Below, in pieces: positions 17,065-25,249 of a stretch of 64,000 bases of DNA. This stretch comes from Bifidobacterium santillanense. Lineage in GTDB: Bacteria > Actinomycetota > Actinomycetes > Actinomycetales > Bifidobacteriaceae. The DNA is taken from contig NZ_JAFEJS010000001.1 of the NCBI RefSeq assembly GCF_018555385.1, positions 496,001 to 560,000 on the forward strand. Reading direction: 5' to 3'. A program made the position numbers and the translations under genes. The notes under the pieces were generated by a model. It had not been told where the DNA came from, made no database searches, and saw nothing but the letters and a program-made list of their open reading frames with translations. Each line of letters starts with the position of its first letter. Position 1 is the stretch's first letter.

Positions 17065-18324
17065 TCAGGACAGGGTCTTGAGCTTAGCGTCCAGGTTGGC
17101 GGTGGCCTGGGCCGGGGTGATGGAGCCGAGGGCGACCTGCTGGAGCTGGGCGAAGGTCTCGGCGCGCAGGGCGCTGCGTCCGGAGGTGGGCCAGCCGAGC
17201 GTGTTGAGGTAGACGTGGCCGGTCTTGAGGTACAGGTCGTACGGCTCGGAGAAGGTCTTGTCGATCTCGGGCGTGTAGTTCTTGGTGGCGGGGATCAGGC
17301 CGATGTTGTCCTGGATGAGCTTGAGGCCCTCCTTGGAGGAGAGGAAGTCGAGGAACTTCTCGGCGTTCTCGAGCTTCTTGCCGTCGATCTTGGCGTTGAT
17401 GGCGTAGCCGGAGTCGGCGGAGCCGGGCGCGTACGGGGTGTCGCCCTTGTGCAGCATCGGCATGCGTCCGAACGCGAAGTTGATGCCGGCGTCCTTGAAC
17501 GTGTTCACGTCCCAGTATCCGGAGGGCATCACGGCGAGGCGGCCGGCGGCGAACTCGGAGCGGACCTGGTCGTCGGCGAGGCCGGTGACCTCGGAGCCCA
17601 TCACGCCCGCGTCGAAGAGCTTGGCCCATTCCTTGTAGTACTTGGTGTAGCTCTTGGCGAAGGTGGAGTCGCCGTCGCCGATCTGCTGGTCGATGCTCTT
17701 GGACTGCTTGGAGGAGTCGTAGCCGATCCAGCCCTCGACCAGCGCGCCGAGTCCGGCCTTCGGCTCGAGGTACGGCTTGTCGACGCCGGCGTTCTTGAGG
17801 GCCTTGAGCATGTCGATGAACTCGTCCCAGGTCTCCGGGATGGAGTCGTAGCCGGCCTTGGCGAGCAGGTCCTTGTTGTAGGCGTAGGCGTTGGTCCATG
17901 CGGTGACGGACATGCTGTAGACCTTGCCGTCGATGGTGGACTGCGCCTTGTTGGTGTCGCCGATGCGGTCCATGAACGATTCGTCGGTCAGGTCCTTGGC
18001 CACGCCGTTCTTGACCAGGTCGTTGAGCTGCTCGGGCGGCGCCACGTACACGTCGGCGAGCTGGCCGCCGGAGATGCGGGTCTGCAGCGTCTGCTGGTAG
18101 CCCGCCTGGGATCCGTTGGTGGTGCTGAACTTGACCTTGACGCCCGGGTTGGCCTTCTCGAACGCGTCGATGACCGGCTGGTAGACGTCCTGGGTGTTGT
18201 TGGCGAAGAACGTCAGGGTGTTCTCGTCTCCGGCGGCGCTGCCGGAACCGCAGGCGGCCAGCGGGGCGAGCATCGCGACGGCCGCGGCCGCGGCGATCAC
18301 CGTCTTCATGTTGTGCAACTTCAT
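17065..18324 (-). CDS. Sugar ABC transporter substrate-binding lipoprotein
   Basis: A 419-residue extracytoplasmic solute-binding protein of the MalE/UgpB class. It begins with a lipoprotein signal peptide with the lipobox LAAC (lipidated Cys25), followed by a Gly/Ser linker and the mature domain (TLTFFANNTQDVYQPVIDAFEKANPGVKV). AAGGAG precedes the ATG. It is the first gene of the importer operon. The upstream 386-bp gap carries two copies of a motif also found around the AraC gene at 22442, suggesting AraC control. The ligand is not predictable; co-transcription with a GH35 enzyme suggests a galacto-oligosaccharide. Confidence 0.92.
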   Translation of the reverse strand: MKLHNMKTVIAAAAAVAMLAPLAACGSGSAAGDENTLTFFANNTQDVYQPVIDAFEKANPGVKVKFSTTNGSQAGYQQTLQTRISGGQLADVYVAPPEQLNDLVKNGVAKDLTDESFMDRIGDTNKAQSTIDGKVYSMSVTAWTNAYAYNKDLLAKAGYDSIPETWDEFIDMLKALKNAGVDKPYLEPKAGLGALVEGWIGYDSSKQSKSIDQQIGDGDSTFAKSYTKYYKEWAKLFDAGVMGSEVTGLADDQVRSEFAAGRLAVMPSGYWDVNTFKDAGINFAFGRMPMLHKGDTPYAPGSADSGYAINAKIDGKKLENAEKFLDFLSSKEGLKLIQDNIGLIPATKNYTPEIDKTFSEPYDLYLKTGHVYLNTLGWPTSGRSALRAETFAQLQQVALGSITPAQATANLDAKLKTLS

Positions 18325-18496
18325 TGTTTTCTCCTTATCCTATCCCGTGTGGGGCGGGATTGATAAAAACCAACAGGGTCCATCTCCGTCGGATCAGGAT
18401 CGGCATTGATAATCCCCGTCGATCATTCCTGCACTCCCGGCCGGGCACCTACCACTTCGTTGTCGAGGTTTGGTATGAGGCCCAACGTTTTGAGTA

Positions 18497-18508
18497 ATTC
18501 CAGTGTAC
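18497..18508 (-). promoter_or_regulatory. Promoter-like 12-mer of the importer operon
   Basis: Identical to 8164-8175. On the minus strand it contains TACACT, a plausible -10 box about 180 bp before the binding-protein start codon. Confidence 0.4.
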
Positions 18509-18547
18509 GGTCGGCCCGTCGTGGGACCTTCACTTAATTTGACTTCC

Positions 18548-18598
18548 GATATGAAAAAATTGCGTATCGACGGCGGCTTTGGATAGTGGAAAATTGCC
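18548..18598. promoter_or_regulatory. AraC-type operator pair upstream of the importer operon
   Basis: GATATGAAAAAATTGCGT (18548-18565) and GTGGAAAATTGCC (18586-18598) match motifs clustered at 22174-22406. Both are in the same orientation and their TT dinucleotides are 34 bp apart. Confidence 0.6.
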
Positions 18599-18610
18599 TC
18601 GCCGACAACG

Positions 18611-18640
18611 AAAAGGGGCATACGCGTGCGCGTATGCCCC
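18611..18640 (-). terminator. Terminator of DUF5107-TPR gene 2
   Basis: A perfect 11-bp stem (GGGGCATACGC / GCGTATGCCCC) with a 4-nt loop is followed on the minus strand by UUUU. Confidence 0.85.
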
Positions 18641-18710
18641 ATGCGCGGGTCCGGCCGGCCCGTCGCCGGATCCGGCTTCGGGCCCGCCGTGTCCGCCCGC
18701 GGCGGTCACA

Positions 18711-21700
18711 TCACAGGATGTGGCGGTTGGCGACCTCGTCGGCGAACAGGTTCGCCTGGATGTGGCTCGGGTCGAGCTTCACGGCCTCGCCGAGCAGCTC
18801 CGCCGCCTTCTCCCCCTCGCCGTTGCCGATGCTGGCGAGCGCCATGAGGTACAGGCAGTGGATGCGGTTCATCTTCGTGTAGTCGTTCTCGAAGATGAGG
18901 AAGTCCGGCAGCGAGACGGCGAAGTAGTCGATCCTGACCTGGTCGTCGAGGTGCTGCTCGCCGTAGTCCAGCAGACGGTAGAAGCGGGCGTTGGCCGGGC
19001 CGTCCTCGCCGAGCGCCTTGTGGGCGAGACCCTGGAAGAGGATCATCTCGGCGGGCTGGTCGTTGTAGTACATTGCGCCCTTGACCTCGTCGGGGCCGAT
19101 GGTGGCCCTGCGGAACTCGTCGCGTGCGGCCGTCTCGTCGCCGAGATGACGGTCCACGACGCCGAGGTAGTAGTGGATGTCGTTGTCCTTCTGCCCCTCG
19201 AGCTTGCCCTCGCCGAGGTTGTGCGGGTAGGACAGGGTGCGCTCGAGCAGGTCCTTGGCCTTCGCCCAGTCGCCGGCGGCCATCGCGTCCTTGGCGAGCA
19301 GGGTCAGCGCGATGCGGTACTGCGCGGTGACCTTGCCCTCGCCGCCCTCCCACGGGTGGAAGTGGCGCTTGCCCATGAGCTCGTAGGCCTTGGCGTAGTT
19401 GCCGGTGAGGTTGAGCACGGTGAGGTACTCGATGAACAGGTCGTCGCGTTCGGCGACCACGTCGAGGTGCTTCTCGAACTCGGTCAGGCGCCGGGCGTAG
19501 GTCCAGCCGACCTTGCGGTGCAGCTGGTCGAGCTCCAGGAAGACGCGCGCGTCGGATTCGTCGAGGCGGTAGGCCTGCTCGATCTCCCGGCCGGCGGAGG
19601 CGGCGTCGCCGCGCTTGTTGTAGTAGGCGAGCGCCAGGTTGCGGTGCACGGTCGGGAACTCCGGATCGAGGTCGCGCGAGCGCTCCCACAGGGCGATGGC
19701 CTTCTCGGCCTGGACCTTGTCGTAGTACAGGCAGCCGAGGTAGTAGGGGGCCTTGGCACCGTTCACGACCTCGATGGCCTTGGTCAGCGGGGCGATGTCC
19801 TCGAGCTTGTTCGGGAAGCAGTAGTCGCTCGGCGCCGCCTCGGCGGCCTCGAACGCGGCCCGGGCCTGATCGTCGCGGCCGAGCTCGGACAGGTAGTAGC
19901 CCTCGTAGTACCTCACCATCGGCTTGGACCGGTCGGCCTCGGCGAGCAGCGCCAGCGCCTCCTCGTACGCGCCGAACAGGGCGTAGTCGCGGGCGGCCTG
20001 CAGGTAGTTCTCGTGGAAGCCGCGCATGAGGACCGCGAGCTCGGACGGGTCGGCGCCGGCGATCACGCGCTCGTTGCCGGACACGAAATCGAACTCGTCG
20101 ACCCTGAGGTTCTCCTCGAGGGCCTCGGCGGCCTCGTCCGCGCGGCCGAGCCTGCGCAGCACGTACGCCTTGAGGGCGCGGGCCTTGATGTTCATCGTGT
20201 TGCGGGTCAGGGCGTTCTCCACGTATTCGAGGGCGTCGGCGAAGTCCCCGCGACGGGCGGCGATGGCGGCCATGTAGAAGAAGGCGCGCTCCTTCTGCGT
20301 GTCGTCCCAGGTCGCCTTGAAGAAGGCGTCGAAGGCCTTGTCGTATTCGCCCTGGTAGAAGAGCGCCAGGCCGAGGTTGTAGTGCGGCTCGGAGTCGTAC
20401 GGCTGGGTGTTGTGCTTGGTCAGGCGCTTGATGGCGGTGCGGAAGTGGTCCTCCGCCTCGTCGAACACGCCGCGGCGCAGCAGCAGACGGCCGTACGCGT
20501 TGTTGATGCGGGCGTCCTGCGGGTCGCGCTTGAGGCCCTCGAGGTAGTACGGGTCCGGCATGTAGGTGGCGTGACGGTACTGCTCGAGATGCAGGCCCGC
20601 GAGCAGCAGCTCCTCGTTGGTGAGGATGTCCTGCGGATCGTCGGCGGCCTTGGCCGGCTCCGGGAGCTTCTCGATCTTCTTCGGCTGCGGGGTGTAGTCG
20701 ATGAGGACGTCGCCGTCCGCGTCGGCGACGGTGGCGGTGATCTCGGTGGCCGGGACGCCTTCGGTCTCGAACTCGGCTCTGACGATGTCGTTCGGGCTGA
20801 TGCGGCCGGTGTGGGAGTAGAGCGTCCGCCCGTCCTTGGTGGTGACCGTGACGGTGGCGTTCTCGTACACGGCGGTGGCGTACACGGTCACGCGGCCCTG
20901 TCCGGCCTTGAGGCCCTGGGCCTCGACGCCCTCGGTCTCGCCGGCGGCGCCGAAGGTGTCGGCCGGTCCGATCTCGAGGTTGACGGCGGCCTTGATGGAG
21001 GCGTTCTTGACCTGCCCGACCTGCTTGTACGGCATGAAGTACTGGGTGAAGGTCTTGCCCTCGTAGGGCTTGAGCCAGGTGAAGTCGGGCTGGTTGTCGG
21101 TGAAGACGCCGGTCATGAGCTCGACGTACGGGCCGTTCGCGTCGGTGAGGTTGCGGTCCCAGGCGCGGCCGAAGTCGCCGTTGCCCCAGGTCCACTGCTT
21201 CTTGCCCGGCGAGACGTGGTGGTCGGCCACGTGCAGGATGCCGGCGCCGACGCCGAAGTCGTAGCCGCCGACGAAGTTGTAGTCGGAGTGGGCGGCCATG
21301 TAGGAGGTCGGGACCGGCACGTTCTTGTAGCGGCCGATGTCGACGCCCTCGGAGTAGTCGTGCTTGTAGTAGGTGCCGGTGGCGATCGGGTAGCGGGAGA
21401 CGTCGCGCTTGCCGTGGTCCATGACGGCGGTGACGTCCGGCGGCATCACGGTCTTGGTGTGCTGGTTGACGGGCACGGCCGGATTGGCCCACCACAGGAA
21501 GGTCTGCGGCAGCGCGGTGCCGTTGTACAGCTGGGCGGAGATCTCGATGTACGCCTTGCCGGGGTGCAGCGCGATCCTGGTGATGACCTGGGTGCCGTAC
21601 ATCTGGTCGGTGTCGTGGCACAGCACGGCCTTGCCGCCGTCGGCGAGGTCCTCGACCTTGTAGTCGACCGGCAGGTAGGTGGTCGGGCGGTGGTGCTGCG

Positions 21701-22058
21701 GCCAGTTGAACTCGATGCCGCCGGAGATCCACGGGCCGGTCAGACCCACGAGGGCCGGCTTGATGACGTCGTTGCGGTAGACGAAGTCGTAGTCGTTGGT
21801 CTTGTCCTTGGCGTACTGGATGCGGCCGCCGAGCTCCGGCAGGACGGTCACCTCGAGGTACTCGTTCTCGATGATGACGGCCTTGTACTCCTTGTCGCGC
21901 TTCTCGTCGCTGATCGTCTCGATCACCGGGTACGGGTAGACGCGGCCCGAGCTTCCCTGGTAGACGCGCTTCTCGATGAACTCCGGGTTCTTGTCCGCAG
22001 CGCCGATCTCGTAGGTCGGGATCGTGATGACGGTGTCCCTGATGGTCACCTCAGCCAT
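18711..22058 (-). CDS. DUF5107 domain and tetratricopeptide repeat protein 2
   Basis: A 1115-residue cytoplasmic protein paralogous to the one at 8306. The N-terminal DUF5107 part holds LPELGGRI (73-80), WISGGIEFNWPQHHRP (110-125) and AGILHVADHHVSPGKKQWTW; from about residue 480 TPR-like helices run to the end (FRTAIKRLTKHNTQPYDSEPHYNLGLALFYQGEYDKAFDAFF is one region). Motifs shared by both proteins, SGGxEFNxPxHHRP and VADHHxxPGKKQ, are rich in Glu, His and Lys and are candidate active or binding residues. RBS AAGGAG precedes the ATG. It is divergent from an AraC gene whose operator-like motifs fill the shared promoter region. Function unknown. Confidence 0.8.
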   Translation of the reverse strand: MAEVTIRDTVITIPTYEIGAADKNPEFIEKRVYQGSSGRVYPYPVIETISDEKRDKEYKAVIIENEYLEVTVLPELGGRIQYAKDKTNDYDFVYRNDVIKPALVGLTGPWISGGIEFNWPQHHRPTTYLPVDYKVEDLADGGKAVLCHDTDQMYGTQVITRIALHPGKAYIEISAQLYNGTALPQTFLWWANPAVPVNQHTKTVMPPDVTAVMDHGKRDVSRYPIATGTYYKHDYSEGVDIGRYKNVPVPTSYMAAHSDYNFVGGYDFGVGAGILHVADHHVSPGKKQWTWGNGDFGRAWDRNLTDANGPYVELMTGVFTDNQPDFTWLKPYEGKTFTQYFMPYKQVGQVKNASIKAAVNLEIGPADTFGAAGETEGVEAQGLKAGQGRVTVYATAVYENATVTVTTKDGRTLYSHTGRISPNDIVRAEFETEGVPATEITATVADADGDVLIDYTPQPKKIEKLPEPAKAADDPQDILTNEELLLAGLHLEQYRHATYMPDPYYLEGLKRDPQDARINNAYGRLLLRRGVFDEAEDHFRTAIKRLTKHNTQPYDSEPHYNLGLALFYQGEYDKAFDAFFKATWDDTQKERAFFYMAAIAARRGDFADALEYVENALTRNTMNIKARALKAYVLRRLGRADEAAEALEENLRVDEFDFVSGNERVIAGADPSELAVLMRGFHENYLQAARDYALFGAYEEALALLAEADRSKPMVRYYEGYYLSELGRDDQARAAFEAAEAAPSDYCFPNKLEDIAPLTKAIEVVNGAKAPYYLGCLYYDKVQAEKAIALWERSRDLDPEFPTVHRNLALAYYNKRGDAASAGREIEQAYRLDESDARVFLELDQLHRKVGWTYARRLTEFEKHLDVVAERDDLFIEYLTVLNLTGNYAKAYELMGKRHFHPWEGGEGKVTAQYRIALTLLAKDAMAAGDWAKAKDLLERTLSYPHNLGEGKLEGQKDNDIHYYLGVVDRHLGDETAARDEFRRATIGPDEVKGAMYYNDQPAEMILFQGLAHKALGEDGPANARFYRLLDYGEQHLDDQVRIDYFAVSLPDFLIFENDYTKMNRIHCLYLMALASIGNGEGEKAAELLGEAVKLDPSHIQANLFADEVANRHIL

Positions 22059-22173
22059 TGTTCTGCTCCTTCGTTGGATACTGCAATGTGGGTCACTGCA
22101 TGAGTAATGTGTTGATTACTTGCCTACAAGCCTAAAGCCGCGTTTCCGCCTCCCACACAGTTTTTCTGCTCTG

Positions 22174-22191
22174 GAATATGCGAAAATTGCC
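22174..22191 (+). promoter_or_regulatory. AraC-type operator copy
   Basis: GAATATGCGAAAATTGCC, the motif copy nearest to the DUF5107-TPR gene, about 116 bp upstream of its start. Confidence 0.55.
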
Positions 22192-22308
22192 ATCCCTCGC
22201 CCATGGCCGCACACTATTCGCCGCACCCGCGGCGCATCCCCGCGACTCCCGTGTTCCTGACGTTCACGGCCACCATCGGCTTCCATGAACCACGCTCCTC
22301 GTCGATCG

Positions 22309-22346
22309 ACAACGCAAAATTGCGTAAAACGATGGAAAAATTGCGC
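22309..22346 (+). promoter_or_regulatory. Tandem AraC-type operator
   Basis: ACGCAAAATTGCGT (in 22309-22325, itself near-palindromic) and GATGGAAAAATTGCGC (22331-22346) are direct repeats exactly 21 bp apart, i.e. two helical turns, the spacing of AraC half-sites. Confidence 0.65.
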
Positions 22347-22387
22347 TTCTCGCCCGACCGGTGCCCGGGTGCCCCTTTTCCGCCGCC

Positions 22388-22406
22388 GGATATGAAATAA
22401 TTGCGT
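22388..22406 (+). promoter_or_regulatory. AraC-type operator copy proximal to AraC 3
   Basis: GGATATGAAATAATTGCGT lies about 36 bp before the AraC start codon and closely matches 18548-18565. Its position would suit autoregulation. Confidence 0.6.
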
Positions 22407-22441
22407 CCATCACACGTCGAGGACCCAAGGGTGGAGGAACG

Positions 22442-23305
22442 ATGAAGCCGGCCGAGAGGAACATCAGCAACGAGGGCTCGGAGTTCTACATCTACACGCC
22501 CAGCAAAACGGCGGTGCAGACCTTCCTGTACCCGCTGCGCGTGGGGCTGTTCCGCTACGAGCCGGGGTACCGGCAGGAGCGCAGCTCGTTCGACAGCTTC
22601 CTGCTGATGGCCGTACGCCGCGGGTCGTTCACCGTCACCACCGAGAAGGGCACGGCGCGCGCCGGCAGGGGCGACTTCGTGCTGCTGGACTGCTACCGGT
22701 ACCACTCCTACGGCACCGACGAGGACAGCGAGGTCCTGTGGCTGCATTTCGACGGCGAGACGGCCCGCGCGTACTTCGACCTCATCGACGACAGGCTCGG
22801 ACCGGTGTTCGCGCTCAAGGACCCGGTCTACGTGATGACGAGACTCACGAACATCTACGACACGTTCCACGCCGCCGAACGCGTGAGCGAACCGCGGATG
22901 TCGAAGTACATCACCGACATCCTCACCGAGTTCGCGATGGCGGCCTGCGACCACGACGTCTCCACGCAGCGCCAGCCGCACGCGATCGAGGACGTGCTCG
23001 CCTACATCTCCGGCCATCTCAACGAGCCGCTGTCCATCGGGGAACTGGCCGCGCGCGCGTTCATGAGCGAATACCACTTCATCCGCGTCTTCAAGAAGAA
23101 GACGGGGTACACGCCGCACGCCTACATCGTCGACGCGCGCATGCACGCCGCGAAGTACCTGCTCATCAACTCGGACATCCCGTTGAAGCAGCTGTGCGAG
23201 GAGTGCGGATTCACCGACACGAGCTCCTTCTGCGCGGCCTTCAAGCGCAAGAACGGCGTCTCCCCCATCGAGTTCCGCAAACAGAGCGAGATCAGGCAGA
23301 TGTAG
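22442..23305 (+). CDS. AraC-family transcriptional regulator (3 of 3 paralogues)
   Basis: A 287-residue AraC/XylS regulator with an N-terminal sensor domain (GDFVLLDCYRYHSYGTDEDSEVLWLHFDG) and a C-terminal double HTH (LSIGELAARAFMSEYHFIRVFKKKTGYTPHAYI; LKQLCEECGFTDTSSFCAAFKRKNGVSPIEFRKQ). GGTGGAGG precedes the ATG at 22442. It overlaps the convergent HAD gene by 14 bp at its 3' end. It is the best candidate to bind the AATTGCG motifs around its own promoter and upstream of the importer operon, which would make it the master regulator of the island. That link is inferred. Confidence 0.88.
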   Translation: MKPAERNISNEGSEFYIYTPSKTAVQTFLYPLRVGLFRYEPGYRQERSSFDSFLLMAVRRGSFTVTTEKGTARAGRGDFVLLDCYRYHSYGTDEDSEVLWLHFDGETARAYFDLIDDRLGPVFALKDPVYVMTRLTNIYDTFHAAERVSEPRMSKYITDILTEFAMAACDHDVSTQRQPHAIEDVLAYISGHLNEPLSIGELAARAFMSEYHFIRVFKKKTGYTPHAYIVDARMHAAKYLLINSDIPLKQLCEECGFTDTSSFCAAFKRKNGVSPIEFRKQSEIRQM

Positions 23306-24005
23306 ACGCCAGTCCGCGCAACGAGGCGATCACCGGGTACCCCGCGTCCCGCGGCAGAGGCGTGCGGGCGCATGCCTCGACGCCGACGACCCTGGCCCCG
23401 GCGGCGATCCCCGCCCGCGCTCCGCCGTCCGAGTCCTCGAGGACGAGGCAGTCGCGCGGATCGGCGCCGGCGAGACGGGCGCCGGCGAGGTACGGCGCGG
23501 GGTCGGGCTTGTGTGCGATCCCCTCGTCGTCGCCCGCGACCGCGCCGACGAACGCGCCCGCGGGCGCGGCGGCGACCACCCGCTCGGCGAGCGAACGCGG
23601 CGACCCGGTGACGAGCACCGAGGGGATCCCCGCGCCGCGCAGGGCGACGAGCAGGTCCCATGCGCCGGGCGTCCACGGGATGCCCTCGCCGACCACGTAC
23701 ATGGTGGTCACGTCGTCGATCAGCGCGGCGACGATCGCGTCGGCCGGCTCGTCGACGCCGGCCTCGCGCAGGACGCGCGCGCACACGGGCAGCGGCGCGG
23801 CCGTCATCTTCAGGCTCAGGTCGTCGTTCCACGACACGCCGTGACGTTCGGCGCAGCGCCGTTCGGCCGCGACCCACATCGGGTCGGAGTCGACCAGCGT
23901 GCCGTCGAGGTCCCACAGCACCGCCTTCGGCGTCCATGCCGCCGTCCCGGATCCACCGGTCCCACCGACGGCCGCGCCCCCGTCGCCAATCATCGATCCA
24001 TGCAT
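23292..24005 (-). CDS. HAD-superfamily hydrolase (phosphatase/phosphomutase-like)
   Basis: A 237-residue HAD hydrolase. Motif I is WDLDGTLVDSD (nucleophile Asp32, Asp34), motif II VLVTGSPRS, motif III AHKPDPAPY with its lysine, and motif IV LEDSDGG. The helical cap between motifs I and II fits subfamily IA, which contains sugar-phosphate phosphatases and beta-phosphoglucomutases. I take the ATG at 24005; ATGs nearby are equally possible because no strong RBS is visible. It is convergent with and overlaps the AraC gene. A sugar-phosphate substrate is likely from context only. Confidence 0.82.
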   Translation of the reverse strand: MHGSMIGDGGAAVGGTGGSGTAAWTPKAVLWDLDGTLVDSDPMWVAAERRCAERHGVSWNDDLSLKMTAAPLPVCARVLREAGVDEPADAIVAALIDDVTTMYVVGEGIPWTPGAWDLLVALRGAGIPSVLVTGSPRSLAERVVAAAPAGAFVGAVAGDDEGIAHKPDPAPYLAGARLAGADPRDCLVLEDSDGGARAGIAAGARVVGVEACARTPLPRDAGYPVIASLRGLASTSA

Positions 24006-24107
24006 ACCGTCCACCGTAGCGGCGGGCGGACGGGCGCCGACGCCGACGCGCGGAAATTCGGCGCGGAACGGCAATTCCGGCACACGTCCGAGCAACTTTA
24101 CGGTACC

Positions 24108-24125
24108 ATTGTGAGCGGTAACAAT
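24108..24125 (+). promoter_or_regulatory. LacI-family-type operator
   Basis: ATTGTGAGCGGTAACAAT is an imperfect palindrome resembling the classical lac operator in both arms (ATTGT...ACAAT). It lies 38 bp before the epimerase start codon. A related half-site is found at 6116-6125. Confidence 0.55.
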
Positions 24126-24162
24126 CCGCTGTTCAGCTCACTTCACGAAGGAGTGTCACGTC

Positions 24163-25107
24163 ATGGTCCTCAAGCCCCGCACCGGCAACCAGTATTCGAT
24201 TCGCAAGGGAGAGTGGAGCGCCGTTGTCACCGAGCTCGGCGCGAGTCTGCGCGAGCTCAAGTGGCAGGGCGAGGACATCATCGTCCCGTTCGACCCGAAC
24301 AAGGTCATCCCCTGCTGCAACGGCTGGGTGCTGGCCCCGTACCCGAACCGCGTGACCGACGGCCAGTACACGTTCGACGGCGAGGACTACCAGATGCCGA
24401 TCGACGAGTTCGACCGCTCCGCCTCGCTGCACGGCTACGCGTACCGCTACATGTGGCGGCTCGAGGACCTCGGCGAGTCCCACGTCACGCTCTCGTGGCG
24501 CTCCCCCGATCTGGCCGGCTACCCGTTCGACATCACCGTCACCGCGACCTACGCGCTCGAGGAGGACGGCCTGCACGAGACGTTCACCGTGCACAACAAC
24601 GACGAGGTCAAGGCGCCGTGGGCGTTCGGCATCCACCCGTGGCTCGCCAACGGCAGGCACTCGCGCGGTCCGGCAATCACCGCCGACAACGAGCCGTGCC
24701 GCCTGACCCTGCCGTGCGCCACGCACGTCACCGTCGACGCGCACCTGCTGCCCACCGGCGAGGAGCCGGTCGCCGGCATCTACGACCTGCGCGACAACCC
24801 CACGCTCGAGGGCCGCGGCTTCGACGACGCGTGGACCGACATCGTGGACCGCGGCGAGGACGGCTCCACGTCCGCCGTGTTCACCCGCCCCGACGGCATC
24901 AGGGTCACCCTGACCGGCGACAAGACCATCAACTCGTGGCAGGTGTGCACCGGCAACGAGATCGGCGAGAAGGTGCGCCAGCCCGGCGTGGCCGTCGAGC
25001 CGATGACCGCCTACGCCGACGCGTTCCGCACCGGCAAGGATCTGGTCGTGCTCGAGCCCGGCGACGACTACACCACGCGCGTCACGTTCCGCGCCGATCG
25101 CGTCTGA
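24163..25107 (+). CDS. Aldose 1-epimerase (galactose mutarotase family), paralogue 2
   Basis: A 314-residue mutarotase-family protein, very similar throughout to the one at 6150. Landmarks: LAPYPNRVTDGQYTF, LHGYAYRYMWRLEDLG, AFGIHPWLANGRH and VAVEPMTAYADAF. GAAGGAG precedes the ATG at 24163. A lac-operator-like palindrome sits in the promoter region. It lies at the right border of the sugar island as paralogue 1 does at the left. The divergent HAD gene shares the intergenic region. Confidence 0.85.
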   Translation: MVLKPRTGNQYSIRKGEWSAVVTELGASLRELKWQGEDIIVPFDPNKVIPCCNGWVLAPYPNRVTDGQYTFDGEDYQMPIDEFDRSASLHGYAYRYMWRLEDLGESHVTLSWRSPDLAGYPFDITVTATYALEEDGLHETFTVHNNDEVKAPWAFGIHPWLANGRHSRGPAITADNEPCRLTLPCATHVTVDAHLLPTGEEPVAGIYDLRDNPTLEGRGFDDAWTDIVDRGEDGSTSAVFTRPDGIRVTLTGDKTINSWQVCTGNEIGEKVRQPGVAVEPMTAYADAFRTGKDLVVLEPGDDYTTRVTFRADRV

Positions 25108-25180
25108 GTCCTTCCCGCCGCGGGCCCGTCCGTCCGAGTCGTCGAATCCGGGCCCGCGGCGACCGCATTGCGGCGCGCGG

Positions 25181-25209
25181 TTGAGAACGTCGCGCCGATG
25201 TGGCATAAT
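25181..25209 (+). promoter_or_regulatory. Promoter of the bL37 gene
   Basis: TTGAGA (25181-25186), a 17-bp spacer and CATAAT (25204-25209) make a strong sigma-70-type promoter 41 bp before the start codon. Confidence 0.75.
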
Positions 25210-25249
25210 TCCGAAGGCTTAATTATCTTTCCAGCAAAGGAGTCCAATC

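Larger units (their letters stand above)
18325..18614. other. Regulatory gap upstream of the importer operon
   Basis: This stretch has no gene and is AT-richer than its neighbours. It holds the ATTCCAGTGTAC promoter-like 12-mer (18497-18508), two ATTGATAA elements about 48 bp apart, and two AraC-type motif copies. The distance from the putative -10 box to the start codon implies a leader of roughly 170 nt. Confidence 0.55.
22059..22441. other. Divergent regulatory region, DUF5107-TPR 2 / AraC 3
   Basis: A 383-bp gap without a gene. It contains four copies of an AATTGC-type motif, plus an inverted repeat AGTAA-8-TTACT at about 22103-22120 close to the DUF5107-TPR start. Confidence 0.6.

Noticed and set aside
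18579..22103. Plus-strand open frame of 1174 codons opposite DUF5107-TPR 2
   Set aside because: Antisense shadow rich in Val, Gly, Leu and Glu repeats; no recognisable domain.
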